Positions 24,111 to 32,538 of a DNA stretch of 64,000 nt are shown one piece after another. The notes under the pieces were generated by a model that was not told where the DNA came from, ran no database searches, and saw only the letters and a list, made by a program, of their open reading frames with translations. Origin of the DNA: Amycolatopsis sp. cg9 (lineage in GTDB: Bacteria; Actinomycetota; Actinomycetes; Mycobacteriales; Pseudonocardiaceae); assembly GCF_041346945.1 (NCBI RefSeq), contig NZ_CP166850.1, forward strand, positions 310,001 through 374,000. Direction: 5' to 3'. Within the stretch, counting starts at the first letter, position 1; each line of letters starts with the position of its first letter. A program made the translations under genes and the position numbers.

Positions 24111-24545
24111 TCACTCGCGCTCGACCTTGCGCAGCCCGCCCGCCGGCGTCCACCACTCCACCACCAGCAAGGTCGCCGCCGCGTTCAGGTGCGTGTGCAC
24201 GACCTCCGCGATGTCGGCCCGGAACCCCTCCCCGTCGGCCGTGACCGCCCGGCCCGAGATCTTCGCCTCCCCCGGCCACTGCGCCTCCGCGCCCTCGACC
24301 GGGTCGATCGTCGCGCTGTGCACCGCGAACCGCGGGTCCCGCGCCAGGTCCGCGCCCTTGCGCGCGTTCGGCATCGACCCGAAGGTCAGCTCGCCGCCGG
24401 CGAAGACCGTCTCGATGCCCGAAATCCGCGGCGAGCCGTCGGCCCGCAGCGTGGCGATCGTCTTGTGCTTGTGCGCGTCGAACAGCGTCCGCACGCGCTC
24501 GGCGAACTCCGGCTCCGCCGCTTCGAACTCCCGCCACGCAGTCAT
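24111..24545 (-). CDS. pyridoxamine 5'-phosphate oxidase-like FMN/F420-binding protein
   Basis: A 144-residue split-barrel protein: TIATLRADGSPRISGIE is the typical first strand pair, followed by LARDPRFAVHSA and a C-terminal VVEWWTP strand. Relatives bind FMN, F420 or heme and act as reductases or oxidases on small molecules. Its ATG lies four bases after the P450 stop, so it is the third gene of the TetR-P450 operon. It might assist the P450 reaction or handle its product. Confidence 0.84.
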   Translation of the reverse strand: MTAWREFEAAEPEFAERVRTLFDAHKHKTIATLRADGSPRISGIETVFAGGELTFGSMPNARKGADLARDPRFAVHSATIDPVEGAEAQWPGEAKISGRAVTADGEGFRADIAEVVHTHLNAAATLLVVEWWTPAGGLRKVERE

Positions 24546-24549
24546 GCGG

Positions 24550-25668
24550 TCATGATGGCAGCCACCGCGCGGGTACGGCCGCGGGTTTGCGGAACACCAG
24601 CCCCGACGGCGCGACTTCCCCGGTCAGTGCGATCCCGGGCAGCCGGTCGAGCAGGGTCTCGACGGCGATCCGCGCCTCCAGGCGAGCGAGGTCGGCGCCG
24701 AGGCAGAAGTGCGGGCCGTGCGCGAACGCCAGCTGTTTGCGCAGGTCCGGGCGACGCGGGTCGAACACGTCCGGGTGCGAGAACACCGCCGGGTCGCGGT
24801 TGGCGGCGGTGAGCGAGACCGTCACGAGATCGCCCCGCGCGATCGACGCTCCGGCGAGCGCGGTGTCGCGGGTCGCGTAGCGGTCGACCACCGCCGCCGC
24901 GGGTTCGAGGCGCAGGGATTCCTCGATCGCGGCCGGGATGAGCGTGCGGTCCGCCCGGACCGCGGCCCACTGCGCCGGGTCGCGCAGCAGGTGCAGCAGG
25001 AGGTTCGCGATCATGCCCTCGGTCGTCTCGATGCCGCCGAACATCAGCACCGCCGCGTTCGACACGACCTCCGGCAGCGCCAGGTCCCGCGCCGCCTCGG
25101 TCAGCAGCGAGCGCCGGCCGACCGTGCCCTCGAGGTGCGCGCGCAGCTCGCCGAACGCTTCCGCACCACGGGATCCCGGCGAGCGACCCGCGGTGATCTC
25201 ATCCACTGTGGACACGATCGCGTCGTACCAGGCCAGCACCCGCGCCGTGTCCGTGCCGGCCAGGCCCAGCGCGTCGGCCACCACCGCCACGGAGAGGGGA
25301 CCGGCCAGCGCCCGCCGCAGCTCCGCGCGCCCGTCCGCCGCGAAGCCGTTGACGAGCCGGGCGCATTCGGCGCGGACGAAGCCGGTGAAGCGGTCCGCGA
25401 TCTCGCGGGGGCGGAAGTGCCGGGCGAACGGCGTCCGGTGCCGGGTGTGCTCGGCCGCCTCCAGCGAGAGCATCGACGGGCCGACGACCAGGGCCGTCGA
25501 GAACCGGGGGTCGTCGACGGTGAACGCGGCCGCGTCGCGCATCACCCGCAGCGCCAGGTCGTGCCGCGTGACCAGCCAGCCGGCCAGCTCCGGCAGCCAG
25601 GACACCCCCTCGGCCGCGCGCAGCCGGGCCAGCAGCGGGTACGGGTCGGCTGTGAGCTGCCCGATCAC
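24550..25668 (-). CDS. cytochrome P450 (TetR-coupled)
   Basis: A 372-residue P450, shorter than usual because the N-terminus starts close to the A helix. I-helix FGGIETTEGM carries Gly-Ile-Glu-Thr in place of the AGxDT/AGHET pattern; K-helix EESLRLEP; heme loop FAHGPHFCLG with the Cys ligand. The GTG overlaps the TetR stop by four bases. No ferredoxin is encoded beside it, unlike the P450 at 22189, so it must borrow redox partners. Substrate unknown. Confidence 0.9.
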   Translation of the reverse strand: MIGQLTADPYPLLARLRAAEGVSWLPELAGWLVTRHDLALRVMRDAAAFTVDDPRFSTALVVGPSMLSLEAAEHTRHRTPFARHFRPREIADRFTGFVRAECARLVNGFAADGRAELRRALAGPLSVAVVADALGLAGTDTARVLAWYDAIVSTVDEITAGRSPGSRGAEAFGELRAHLEGTVGRRSLLTEAARDLALPEVVSNAAVLMFGGIETTEGMIANLLLHLLRDPAQWAAVRADRTLIPAAIEESLRLEPAAAVVDRYATRDTALAGASIARGDLVTVSLTAANRDPAVFSHPDVFDPRRPDLRKQLAFAHGPHFCLGADLARLEARIAVETLLDRLPGIALTGEVAPSGLVFRKPAAVPARWLPS

Positions 25669-26210
25669 GCCCGCAGCCCCGCGATCAGGATGCCGACCAG
25701 GCGGCGCGCGTCGTAGTCCGGGTTGTCCTCCGCGCCGATGCACAGGTTGCCGACGCCGCGCATCAGCTCCAGCGGCCGCACCCGCGCGGTCAGCCCGGCG
25801 GCCTCGAGCAGCTCGGCGCACACCGGCACCAGGCGGTCCAGGAAGTACGCGTGCAGCGTGTCGAAGCCGTCGCCCTGCAGGACGCCCGCGAGCCCGTGCT
25901 TGGTCACGAGGAAGTCGACGAACAGGTCGATCCACTCCGCCAGCGCCGCGTGCGGCGACGCGGCCGAAGCCAGCAGCGTGGGCCCGGCCGCGGCGCAGGC
26001 CTCCACCTGGTGCCGGTAGACGGCGATGATCAGGTCGGCCCGGGTCGGGAAGTGGCGGTAGATCGTGCCCATCCCGACGCCCGCCTTCGCCGCGATGTCC
26101 CGCACCGGCGCGTCCACCCCGGACGCGACGAAGACCGCGGCCGCCGCGTCCAGCAGCGTCTTCTCGTTGCGCCGGGCGTCGGCACGCTTGGGCTTGGGCT
26201 CGCTCACCAC
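25665..26210 (-). CDS. TetR-family regulator
   Basis: A 181-residue TetR protein with DNA-binding helices at residues 15-60 (NEKTLLDAAAAVFVASGVDA, MGTIYRHFPTRADLI) and a C-terminal ligand domain. GTG start behind GGAGGT (GTG at 26207 is equally placed). It leads the P450 operon and is divergent from the aldo/keto reductase gene, so it may control both sides through the inverted repeats at 26226-26270. Confidence 0.9.
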   Translation of the reverse strand: MVSEPKPKRADARRNEKTLLDAAAAVFVASGVDAPVRDIAAKAGVGMGTIYRHFPTRADLIIAVYRHQVEACAAAGPTLLASAASPHAALAEWIDLFVDFLVTKHGLAGVLQGDGFDTLHAYFLDRLVPVCAELLEAAGLTARVRPLELMRGVGNLCIGAEDNPDYDARRLVGILIAGLRA

Positions 26211-26225
26211 ACCTCCAGGGTTGCT

Positions 26226-26270
26226 AACCGGAACCTTGTTCCGTATCGTTAGCGGAGCAACGTTCCGGTT
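26226..26270. promoter_or_regulatory. operator region between TetR and aldo/keto reductase genes
   Basis: AACCGGAAC at 26226-26234 and its complement GTTCCGGTT at 26262-26270, with GGAACCTTGTTCC (26230-26242) as a nested palindrome. The DNA is relatively AT-rich and lies in the middle of a 71-base divergent region up to the GGAGG of the plus-strand gene. It is likely the TetR binding area. Confidence 0.65.
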
Positions 26271-26296
26271 GCTATCTTGCCATGGAGGCCATCGAA

Positions 26297-27316
26297 ATGC
26301 AGTACCGCACCCTGGGCCGGACCGGCGTCCAGGTCAGCACGCTCGCACTCGGCGCGATGAACTTCGGCGCCATCGGGCGCACCACCCAGGACGACGCCAC
26401 CGCCATCGTCGACGCCGCCATCGAGGGCGGGATCAACCTGATCGACACCGCCGACATGTACGGCCAGGGCGAGTCGGAGGTCATGGTCGGCCAGGCCGTC
26501 AAGGGCCGCCGCGACGACCTCGTGCTCGCCACGAAGGCGGCCATGCCGATGGGCGAGGAGCGCAACCACCGCGGCAGCTCCCGCCGCTGGCTGGTCAAGG
26601 CCCTGGACGACAGCCTGCGCCGCCTCGGCGTCGACCACGTCGACCTCTACCAGGTCCACCGCTGGGACCCCGCCACGAGCGACGAGGAAACGCTTTCCGC
26701 GCTGACCGACCTGCAGCGCGCGGGCAAGATCCGCGCCTTCGGCTCGTCGACGTTCCCCGCGTACCGGATCGTGCAGGCCCAGTGGGCCGCGCGCGAGCAC
26801 CACCTGAGCCGGTACGCCACCGAGCAGCCCAGCTACTCGATCCTGCAGCGCGGCATCGAAGCCCACGTCCTGCCGGTGACGCAGGAGTACGGCCTCGGCG
26901 TGCTCGCGTGGAGCCCGCTCGCGTCGGGCTGGCTCTCGGGCGCGGTCCGGGCCGGGCAGGAGATCACGACCAGCCGGTCGCAGGTGCTCCCCCAGCGTTT
27001 CGACCTCACCGACCCGGCCAACCAGGCCCGCCTCGACGCCGTCGAAAAGCTCGCCAAGCTGGCCGACCAGGCGGCACTTTCGCTGATTCAGCTGGCGCTC
27101 GGGTTCGTCACCGCGCACCCGGGCGTGACCAGCGCGCTCATCGGCCCGCGCACGCTCGGCCACCTGGAGTCGCAGCTCGCCGCCGCCGACACCGTGCTGC
27201 CCGCCGACGTCCTCGACGAGATCGACGCGATCGTCGCCCCCGGCGTCGACCTGGCCGCGCACGAGAAGTTCGACACCCCGCCCGCCCTGCTCGACCCGTC
27301 CCTCCGGAGGCGCTGA
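26297..27316 (+). CDS. aldo/keto reductase
   Basis: A 339-residue NADPH-dependent reductase. The catalytic tetrad is visible: Asp and Tyr in LIDTADMYGQGES, Lys in LATKAAMP, His in LYQVHRWD; nucleotide binding in GPRTLGHLESQLAA near the C-terminus. The start at 26297 is set by GGAGG eight bases upstream; an earlier in-frame ATG at 26282 would include that ribosome site. The stop shares a base with the ATG of the LLM oxidoreductase, so the two are cotranscribed and may act on the same metabolite. Confidence 0.92.
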   Translation: MQYRTLGRTGVQVSTLALGAMNFGAIGRTTQDDATAIVDAAIEGGINLIDTADMYGQGESEVMVGQAVKGRRDDLVLATKAAMPMGEERNHRGSSRRWLVKALDDSLRRLGVDHVDLYQVHRWDPATSDEETLSALTDLQRAGKIRAFGSSTFPAYRIVQAQWAAREHHLSRYATEQPSYSILQRGIEAHVLPVTQEYGLGVLAWSPLASGWLSGAVRAGQEITTSRSQVLPQRFDLTDPANQARLDAVEKLAKLADQAALSLIQLALGFVTAHPGVTSALIGPRTLGHLESQLAAADTVLPADVLDEIDAIVAPGVDLAAHEKFDTPPALLDPSLRRR

Positions 27317-28170
27317 TGACCAGCTTCGGCATCATGATCCCGCCCATGAACGTGGGCTACGACGAGATCCGGCGCGTCTGGCGCGAGGCCGACGGGATCC
27401 CCGAGATCGAGCACGCCTGGCTGTTCGACCACCTCATGCCGATCGGCGGCGACCCCGACGGCCCGATCTTCGAAGGCTGGACACTGCTTTCGGCACTGGC
27501 CGCGCAGACCGAGCGGATCCGGCTCGGCCTGATGGTGACCAGCAACCGCTTCCGGCCGCCGGCGGTGCTGGCGAAGATCGCGACCACAGTGGACGTCGTG
27601 TCCGGCGGCCGCCTCGACTTCGGCATCGGCGCCGGCTCCCGGCCGAGCCACCCGCTGGCCCGCCGGGAATACGACGGCCACGGCCTGCCGTACCACACCC
27701 AGGACGACGCCGTCGCCGCGCTCGCCGAGGCGTGCACGGTCATCCGTCGCTTGTGGACCGAGGCCGAGCCGTTCGACTTCGACGGCGAGCACGTCAAGCT
27801 GAAGGGTGCCTTCGGCAACCCGAAGCCGGTGCAACGGCCGCACCCGCCGATCATGATCGGCGGGCGGGCGAGCGCCACGCTGCGGGTGGTCGCCGAGCAC
27901 GCCGACCAGTGGAACATCCCGGGCGGCGGCGACATCGAGGACCTGGCCGCCCGCAGCCGGCTGCTTGACCGCTTCTGCGCCGAGATCGGCCGCGACCCGG
28001 CGTCGATCACCCGCTCGATCTTCCTGCCCGTCGACTACGACAAGCCCGCCGCCACGCGGGAAAAGATCGAAGAAGCGACCGGCGCCGGGTTCGGCCACGT
28101 CGTGCTCGGCTTGGGCAACCCGTACCCGGACGGCGTGGTCCGGTGGGTCGCCGACGAGCTGATCCGCTGA
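27316..28170 (+). CDS. LLM-class F420-dependent oxidoreductase
   Basis: A 284-residue luciferase-like TIM-barrel protein (FGIMIPPMN, WLFDHLMPIGG, RIRLGLMVTSNRFRPPAVLAKIATTVDVVSGGRLDFGIGAG). This pattern with the GIGAG loop is typical of F420-dependent members of actinobacteria rather than of FMN monooxygenases. It follows the aldo/keto reductase by a one-base overlap behind GGAGG. The stop is one base from the convergent ABC permease stop. Substrate unknown. Confidence 0.88.
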   Translation: MTSFGIMIPPMNVGYDEIRRVWREADGIPEIEHAWLFDHLMPIGGDPDGPIFEGWTLLSALAAQTERIRLGLMVTSNRFRPPAVLAKIATTVDVVSGGRLDFGIGAGSRPSHPLARREYDGHGLPYHTQDDAVAALAEACTVIRRLWTEAEPFDFDGEHVKLKGAFGNPKPVQRPHPPIMIGGRASATLRVVAEHADQWNIPGGGDIEDLAARSRLLDRFCAEIGRDPASITRSIFLPVDYDKPAATREKIEEATGAGFGHVVLGLGNPYPDGVVRWVADELIR

Positions 28171-28171
28171 G

Positions 28172-28990
28172 CTACTTGTCGGCTCCCTCGTAGGTGCCCT
28201 GGGTGAACCGGCGCGAGAACACGAAGTAGACGATCGCGACCGGCACCGTCATCAGCAGCGCCGCGGCCAGCTTCAGCGGGAACTGGTTGCCCTGGCCGAG
28301 TTCGCCGGAGACCAGGCTCGCGACGCCGGAGGTCAGCGTGTTCAGCGCCGGGTCCTGCCGCGACACGATGTAGTGCGGCAGCTCGTTCCACGATCCTTGG
28401 AACGACAAGATGGTCACGGTGATCAACGCCGGTTTCGACATCGGCAGGACCACTGACCAGAAGGTCCGGAACGGACCGGCGCCGTCGATCCGGGCGGCTT
28501 CCTCGACGCTCACCGGCACGGTGTCGAAGAACTGCTTCATGATGAACACCCCGGTGCCGTCGACCAGCAGCGGGATGATCATCCCCGCGTAGCTGTCGTA
28601 CATGCCGAGCTGGTTCAGCACCAGGAACTTCGGGATCAGCAGCACCACGCTCGGCACGGCGATGACCGCCAGGACGGCCCCGAAGACCGCGCGCCGGCCG
28701 CGGAACCGCAGCCGGGAAAGGGCGTAGCCGGCGAGGGAGTTGAAGACGACCCGCCCGACGGTGATCGTCACCGAGACGAACACGGAGTTCAGGGCCCAGC
28801 GCGGGAAGTCCTGCTCGGCGAGCGTCCGGAAGACACTGGCGGACCACTGCTGCGGCCACGGCAGGAGCGGGTGCGCGGTGGCGTCGGCGTCGGTCTTGAA
28901 CGCCGTCGCGAGCTGGATGAGGAAGGGGTAGATGTACAGCGCCGCGACCAGCAGCAGCACCGCGTACCCGAGCCAGCGCTTCTTCGTCAT
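28172..28990 (-). CDS. carbohydrate ABC transporter permease (MalG type)
   Basis: A 272-residue inner-membrane permease with six predicted membrane helices and the EAA loop EEAARIDGAGPFRTFWSVVLP that docks the ATPase. MalG-type C-terminal SRRFTQGTYEGADK. Its ATG overlaps the stop of the MalF-type gene. Last gene of the lacI-binding protein-permease-permease unit. Confidence 0.94.
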   Translation of the reverse strand: MTKKRWLGYAVLLLVAALYIYPFLIQLATAFKTDADATAHPLLPWPQQWSASVFRTLAEQDFPRWALNSVFVSVTITVGRVVFNSLAGYALSRLRFRGRRAVFGAVLAVIAVPSVVLLIPKFLVLNQLGMYDSYAGMIIPLLVDGTGVFIMKQFFDTVPVSVEEAARIDGAGPFRTFWSVVLPMSKPALITVTILSFQGSWNELPHYIVSRQDPALNTLTSGVASLVSGELGQGNQFPLKLAAALLMTVPVAIVYFVFSRRFTQGTYEGADK

Positions 28991-30051
28991 CGGCGCTCCC
29001 GCAGGGCCCAGCGCTGCACCAGGGTGAACGCCACGATCACGAGGAACAGGAGGAACGCGATCGCCGCGCCCTGGCCCCACTGGTGACCGATGAACGACGA
29101 CGAGTACGACAGGTAGGCCGGCGTCAGCGTGGTGTTGGCCGGGTTGCCGCGGCTGAGCACGTACACCTGGTCGAAGACCTGCCAGGTGCCGATCAGCCCG
29201 AGCGTCAGCACCAGGAACAGCGTCGGGCGCAGCTGCGGCAGGGTGACGCGCCAGAACCGCTGCCACGACGTCGCGCCGTCGATCAGCGCGGCCTCGTCGA
29301 CCGACGGCGGCAGGTTCTGCAGCGCCGCGTAGAACATCAGCATGAAGCCGCCGGTGGAGGTCCAGACGACGAGCACGATGATCGAGCACATCGCCACGCT
29401 CGGGCCGGCCAGCCAGTCCCACCAGGACAGTCCGAGGAAACCGTGGCCCGCCAGCGCGGCCGGCGGGTCCGCGGGGTCGCCGAGCGCGAGGTGGAAGATC
29501 CCGCGCGGGTCGGCGAACCAGCTCGGACCGTCCACCCCGAACAGTTTCAGCGCCGCGTTCACCGTGCCGGTGCTGGAAAACAGGAAGAGGAACACCACCG
29601 AGATGGCGACCGAGCTGGTCACGGTCGGGAAGTAGAACGCGGTCCGGAAGAACTGGCGGCCCCGCAGCTTTCGCTGATTCAGGAGCAACGCCAGGAAGAG
29701 GGCGAGGGCGGTTTGGAGGGGGACCACGAACAGCACGAAGTAGCCGTTGTTGCGGACGCTCGTCGCGAAGTTCTGGCGCGTCAGCCCGGGTTCGGCGAGC
29801 AGGGCGGCGTAGTTGTCGCCGCCGACGAAGTGCACGCGCGAGGAGAACGGGCTGCCGTTGCCGGTCCAGTCGCTGACGCTCACCCAGAGCGCCATCAGGA
29901 TCGGCAGCACCATGAACAGGCCGAGCACGATCAGCGTCGGGGCGAGGAAGAGCCAGCCGGCCCGGCCGTCGCGCCGGAGGGGGCGGCGGCCCCGGGTGCC
30001 GCGCGGGGGTGCGGCACCCGGAGCCACCGGCGTGGTGAGCAGCGTGCCCAT
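28987..30051 (-). CDS. carbohydrate ABC transporter permease (MalF type)
   Basis: A 354-residue permease with a Pro/Arg-rich cytoplasmic N-terminus, six or more membrane helices and the EAA loop VDEAALIDGATSWQRFWRVTLP. It contains an insertion between helices (WFADPRGIFHLALGDPADPPAALAGHGFLG) longer than in many relatives. It starts four bases past the binding-protein stop. No ATPase is encoded in the unit, which is usual in actinomycetes that share an MsiK-type ATPase. Confidence 0.93.
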   Translation of the reverse strand: MGTLLTTPVAPGAAPPRGTRGRRPLRRDGRAGWLFLAPTLIVLGLFMVLPILMALWVSVSDWTGNGSPFSSRVHFVGGDNYAALLAEPGLTRQNFATSVRNNGYFVLFVVPLQTALALFLALLLNQRKLRGRQFFRTAFYFPTVTSSVAISVVFLFLFSSTGTVNAALKLFGVDGPSWFADPRGIFHLALGDPADPPAALAGHGFLGLSWWDWLAGPSVAMCSIIVLVVWTSTGGFMLMFYAALQNLPPSVDEAALIDGATSWQRFWRVTLPQLRPTLFLVLTLGLIGTWQVFDQVYVLSRGNPANTTLTPAYLSYSSSFIGHQWGQGAAIAFLLFLVIVAFTLVQRWALRERR

Positions 30052-30055
30052 GGCG

Positions 30056-31285
30056 TCACTGCCCCAGCGCGGCCGCGGTGTTCTGCTGCAGCTGCTGCAG
30101 GATCCGCTTCGGGTCGGCGCCCGGCAGCTGCTGCAGCTGGGCGTCGAAGTCGGTCAGCACCGGGTCCATCTTGGTCAGGGTGACGGGCCCGTGCGCGTGG
30201 TCGGCGCCGGCGACGAACGCCGACTGCGCCGGGAACTTCTGCTCGTACTGCGCCCGCACGGACTGCCGCGACGGGATCACGCCGAAGGCTTCGGCGAACG
30301 CGAGCTGCTGCTGCGGCTGCATGAACGAGTCGACGAGCTGCTTGGCCTGCTCCTGGAACTTGCTCTTGGCGGCGATGCCCCAGCACTGCGTGAACGACAG
30401 CGTGCCGGGCCCGGCCGGACCGGCGGGCAGCGCGACGACGCGGTACTTGACGCCGGGGTAGTCCTTCTTCATCCCGCCGACCATCCAGTTGCCGTCGATG
30501 CTCATCGACGCCTTGTGCTGGCCGAACGCCTCACCGGAGTCACCGGCGCCGATCTGCTTCGGATACTTCGCGACGCCGGCGGCCAGGAGGTCGCGGACGT
30601 AGGTCAGGGCCTGGAGGTTCTGCGGGGTGTCGGCGGTGGCCTGCTTCTGGTCGGCGTCGGTGGCCCAGCCACCGGCCTGCACCAGGAACGCCCCGACGCG
30701 GTCACGGGTGTCGTTGAAGACCAGCCCGGTCCGGCCGCCGGTGGTCAGCTTCCGCGCGACGGACTCGAGCTGGTCCCACGTCTTGGGGAGGTCGGTGTCG
30801 GTGAGCCCGGCCGCGGCCCAGTCGTCGGTGTTGACGGCCAGTGCGAGGGTCGAGAAGTCCTTGGGAGCGCAGTAGAGCTTGCCGTCCTTGGTGAACGTGG
30901 TGCGCAGCGTCGGGTAGATGTCGCCGGAGTAGGACAGTCCGTCGCCGTACGGGAGCATCTGGTCGGCGTAGCCCTGGAACTTGGTGGCGTCGACGGCGAA
31001 GACGTCCGGCGGGCTGCCGGCCGCGAAGCCCTGGCTGAGCTGCTGCGGGAGATCGTTGGCGCTCACGACCTCGGCCTTCGAGCCGTCTTTGCCCCAGGCC
31101 GCGGCGGCGTCCTGCATGGCTTTGAGCTCGGCGCCACCGCTCGCGGCGATCATCACCTTGAGCGTGGCGGGCCCGGCCTGCTGGGTGGCGGGTTGCGACG
31201 AGTCGTCGAAGCCGCTGCCACAGGCGGAAAGCGGGAGCAGCAGGCCGGCCGCCGCGAAGGCGGCCACAGTTCGGCGGGGAAGCAT
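30056..31285 (-). CDS. sugar-binding lipoprotein of ABC importer
   Basis: A 409-residue family 1 extracellular solute-binding protein. Lipobox LSAC at about residue 22, then the typical substrate-binding fold (ASGGAELKAMQDAAAAW, FAVDATKFQGYADQMLPYG, MSIDGNWMVGG, TQCWGIAAKSKFQEQAKQLVDSFM). It binds an oligosaccharide outside the membrane and hands it to the two permeases. AGGAGG precedes the ATG. It lies 25 bases after the lacI gene. The sugar cannot be told from sequence; the divergent glycosidase suggests an alpha-glucan fragment. Confidence 0.93.
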   Translation of the reverse strand: MLPRRTVAAFAAAGLLLPLSACGSGFDDSSQPATQQAGPATLKVMIAASGGAELKAMQDAAAAWGKDGSKAEVVSANDLPQQLSQGFAAGSPPDVFAVDATKFQGYADQMLPYGDGLSYSGDIYPTLRTTFTKDGKLYCAPKDFSTLALAVNTDDWAAAGLTDTDLPKTWDQLESVARKLTTGGRTGLVFNDTRDRVGAFLVQAGGWATDADQKQATADTPQNLQALTYVRDLLAAGVAKYPKQIGAGDSGEAFGQHKASMSIDGNWMVGGMKKDYPGVKYRVVALPAGPAGPGTLSFTQCWGIAAKSKFQEQAKQLVDSFMQPQQQLAFAEAFGVIPSRQSVRAQYEQKFPAQSAFVAGADHAHGPVTLTKMDPVLTDFDAQLQQLPGADPKRILQQLQQNTAAALGQ

Positions 31286-31310
31286 CGATCCTCCTTGATC
31301 GCGCGGGGAC

Positions 31311-32426
31311 TCACGTGGTGCGCAGCACCAGGTGCGGGGTGAAGAGGGTGGTCGCGGGTTCGGCGGCGGGATCGCCCCGCAGGATGGCCCGCAGCTGCCG
31401 GACGCACTCGGCGGCGACATCGGCGATGGGCTGCGCGACACTGCTCAGCCCGAGCACGGACGCGGTCGGGGTGTCGTCGAACCCGATCACGGCGGCGTCC
31501 GCGCCGGGCCGGATACCGCGGTCCCGCAGCTCGGCGGTGACCCCGAGGGCGAGCGAGTCACTGGCGCAGACGAACGCGGTGGGCGCACCGGCGGCGATCG
31601 CGGGGTGGTCGCCGCCGGGCGGGTTCGCAGCGCCGCCGCCCACTCCGCCGGCCGGCCCGCCACCGCGCAGGTTCGCGGCGCCGCCGGCCGCACCGCCGGC
31701 GGATCCGCTCGCGTCCAGCAGCCGGGCGGCGGCCGACCGGCCACCCTCGACCCCGTCGTACACCGCGGCCTGCGGACCTTCGCCCAGTCCCGCGGCCGCG
31801 AGTCCGGCGGCCCAGCCCGCGCGGCGGTCGTCGCCGCTGCCCGAGCCCTCCGGCCACCCCACGAACGCGATCCGCCGGTGCCCCTGGCGGACCAGGTGGT
31901 CCGTGGCCAGCCGGGTGCCCGCCGCGCCGTCGACGTCGACCCACGGGTGGGTGTCCTCCGCGCCCCACGGCCGGCCGAACGTCACGAACGGCAGTTCCCG
32001 GTCGAGCAGCCAGCGGGTGCGCAGGTCGTCGTGGTGGGTGTTGGTGAGCACGAACCCGTCGATGCCGACCGAGGCGATCAGGTCGGCGTACGCGCGGGTT
32101 TCGGCCTCGTCGTCGGCCGCGGTGAACAGCATGATCCGGTGGTCGTAGCGCTCGGCGGTCGCGGTCAGCGAGTGCAGGAACTGGTCGAGGACGACGCCGC
32201 TGACGCCGTTGCCCGACGGCGGGATGCACAGCCCGATGATCTGCGAGCGCGTGGTGCGCATCTGGCGGGCGGCGGTGTTCGGGCGGTAGCCCAGCCGCTC
32301 GATGGCGGCCAGCACGCGCTCGCGCGTCTCCGGGCTGACCACCTCGGGCGAGTTGATCACATTGGACACGGTCTGCCGCGACACCGCGGCCGCTTCGGCC
32401 ACCGAGTTCAGCGTGGGCCGTCCCAT
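31311..32426 (-). CDS. LacI-family repressor of the sugar importer
   Basis: A 371-residue LacI regulator: N-terminal helix-turn-helix and hinge (PTLNSVAEAAAVSRQTVSNV) and a sugar-binding domain. Between about residues 250 and 290 it carries a Gly/Ala/Pro-rich insertion (SAGGAAGGAANLRGGGPAGG and on) that normal LacI proteins lack; it sits where a surface loop before the AFVCASDSLALG strand is expected. GGAGG precedes the ATG. Its own promoter region holds TTGAACGTTCAA, so it is probably autoregulated and controls both the importer and the divergent glycosidase. Confidence 0.91.
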   Translation of the reverse strand: MGRPTLNSVAEAAAVSRQTVSNVINSPEVVSPETRERVLAAIERLGYRPNTAARQMRTTRSQIIGLCIPPSGNGVSGVVLDQFLHSLTATAERYDHRIMLFTAADDEAETRAYADLIASVGIDGFVLTNTHHDDLRTRWLLDRELPFVTFGRPWGAEDTHPWVDVDGAAGTRLATDHLVRQGHRRIAFVGWPEGSGSGDDRRAGWAAGLAAAGLGEGPQAAVYDGVEGGRSAAARLLDASGSAGGAAGGAANLRGGGPAGGVGGGAANPPGGDHPAIAAGAPTAFVCASDSLALGVTAELRDRGIRPGADAAVIGFDDTPTASVLGLSSVAQPIADVAAECVRQLRAILRGDPAAEPATTLFTPHLVLRTT

Positions 32427-32438
32427 TTCGCCTCCGTT

Positions 32439-32450
32439 TTGAACGTTCAA
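32439..32450. promoter_or_regulatory. LacI-family operator of the importer/glycosidase pair
   Basis: TTGAACGTTCAA, a perfect 12-bp palindrome with the central CG usual for LacI-family operators, 13 bases upstream of the lacI start in the divergent region. Confidence 0.78.
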
Positions 32451-32502
32451 CTGCCGGACACTCTGAACCCGTGCCGCTGAGCTGTCAAGACCTCGGATCC
32501 AG

Positions 32503-32531
32503 TTGACATTCCTTTGTTTGATCGATCCAAT
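32503..32531 (+). promoter_or_regulatory. putative leaderless promoter of the debranching-like gene
   Basis: TTGACA (32503-32508), 17 bases, then TCCAAT (32526-32531). The ATG at 32539 is eight bases after the -10 hexamer and there is no ribosome site, as expected for a leaderless message. The -10 is weak, so this is tentative. Confidence 0.45.
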
Positions 32532-32538
32532 CGTAGGC

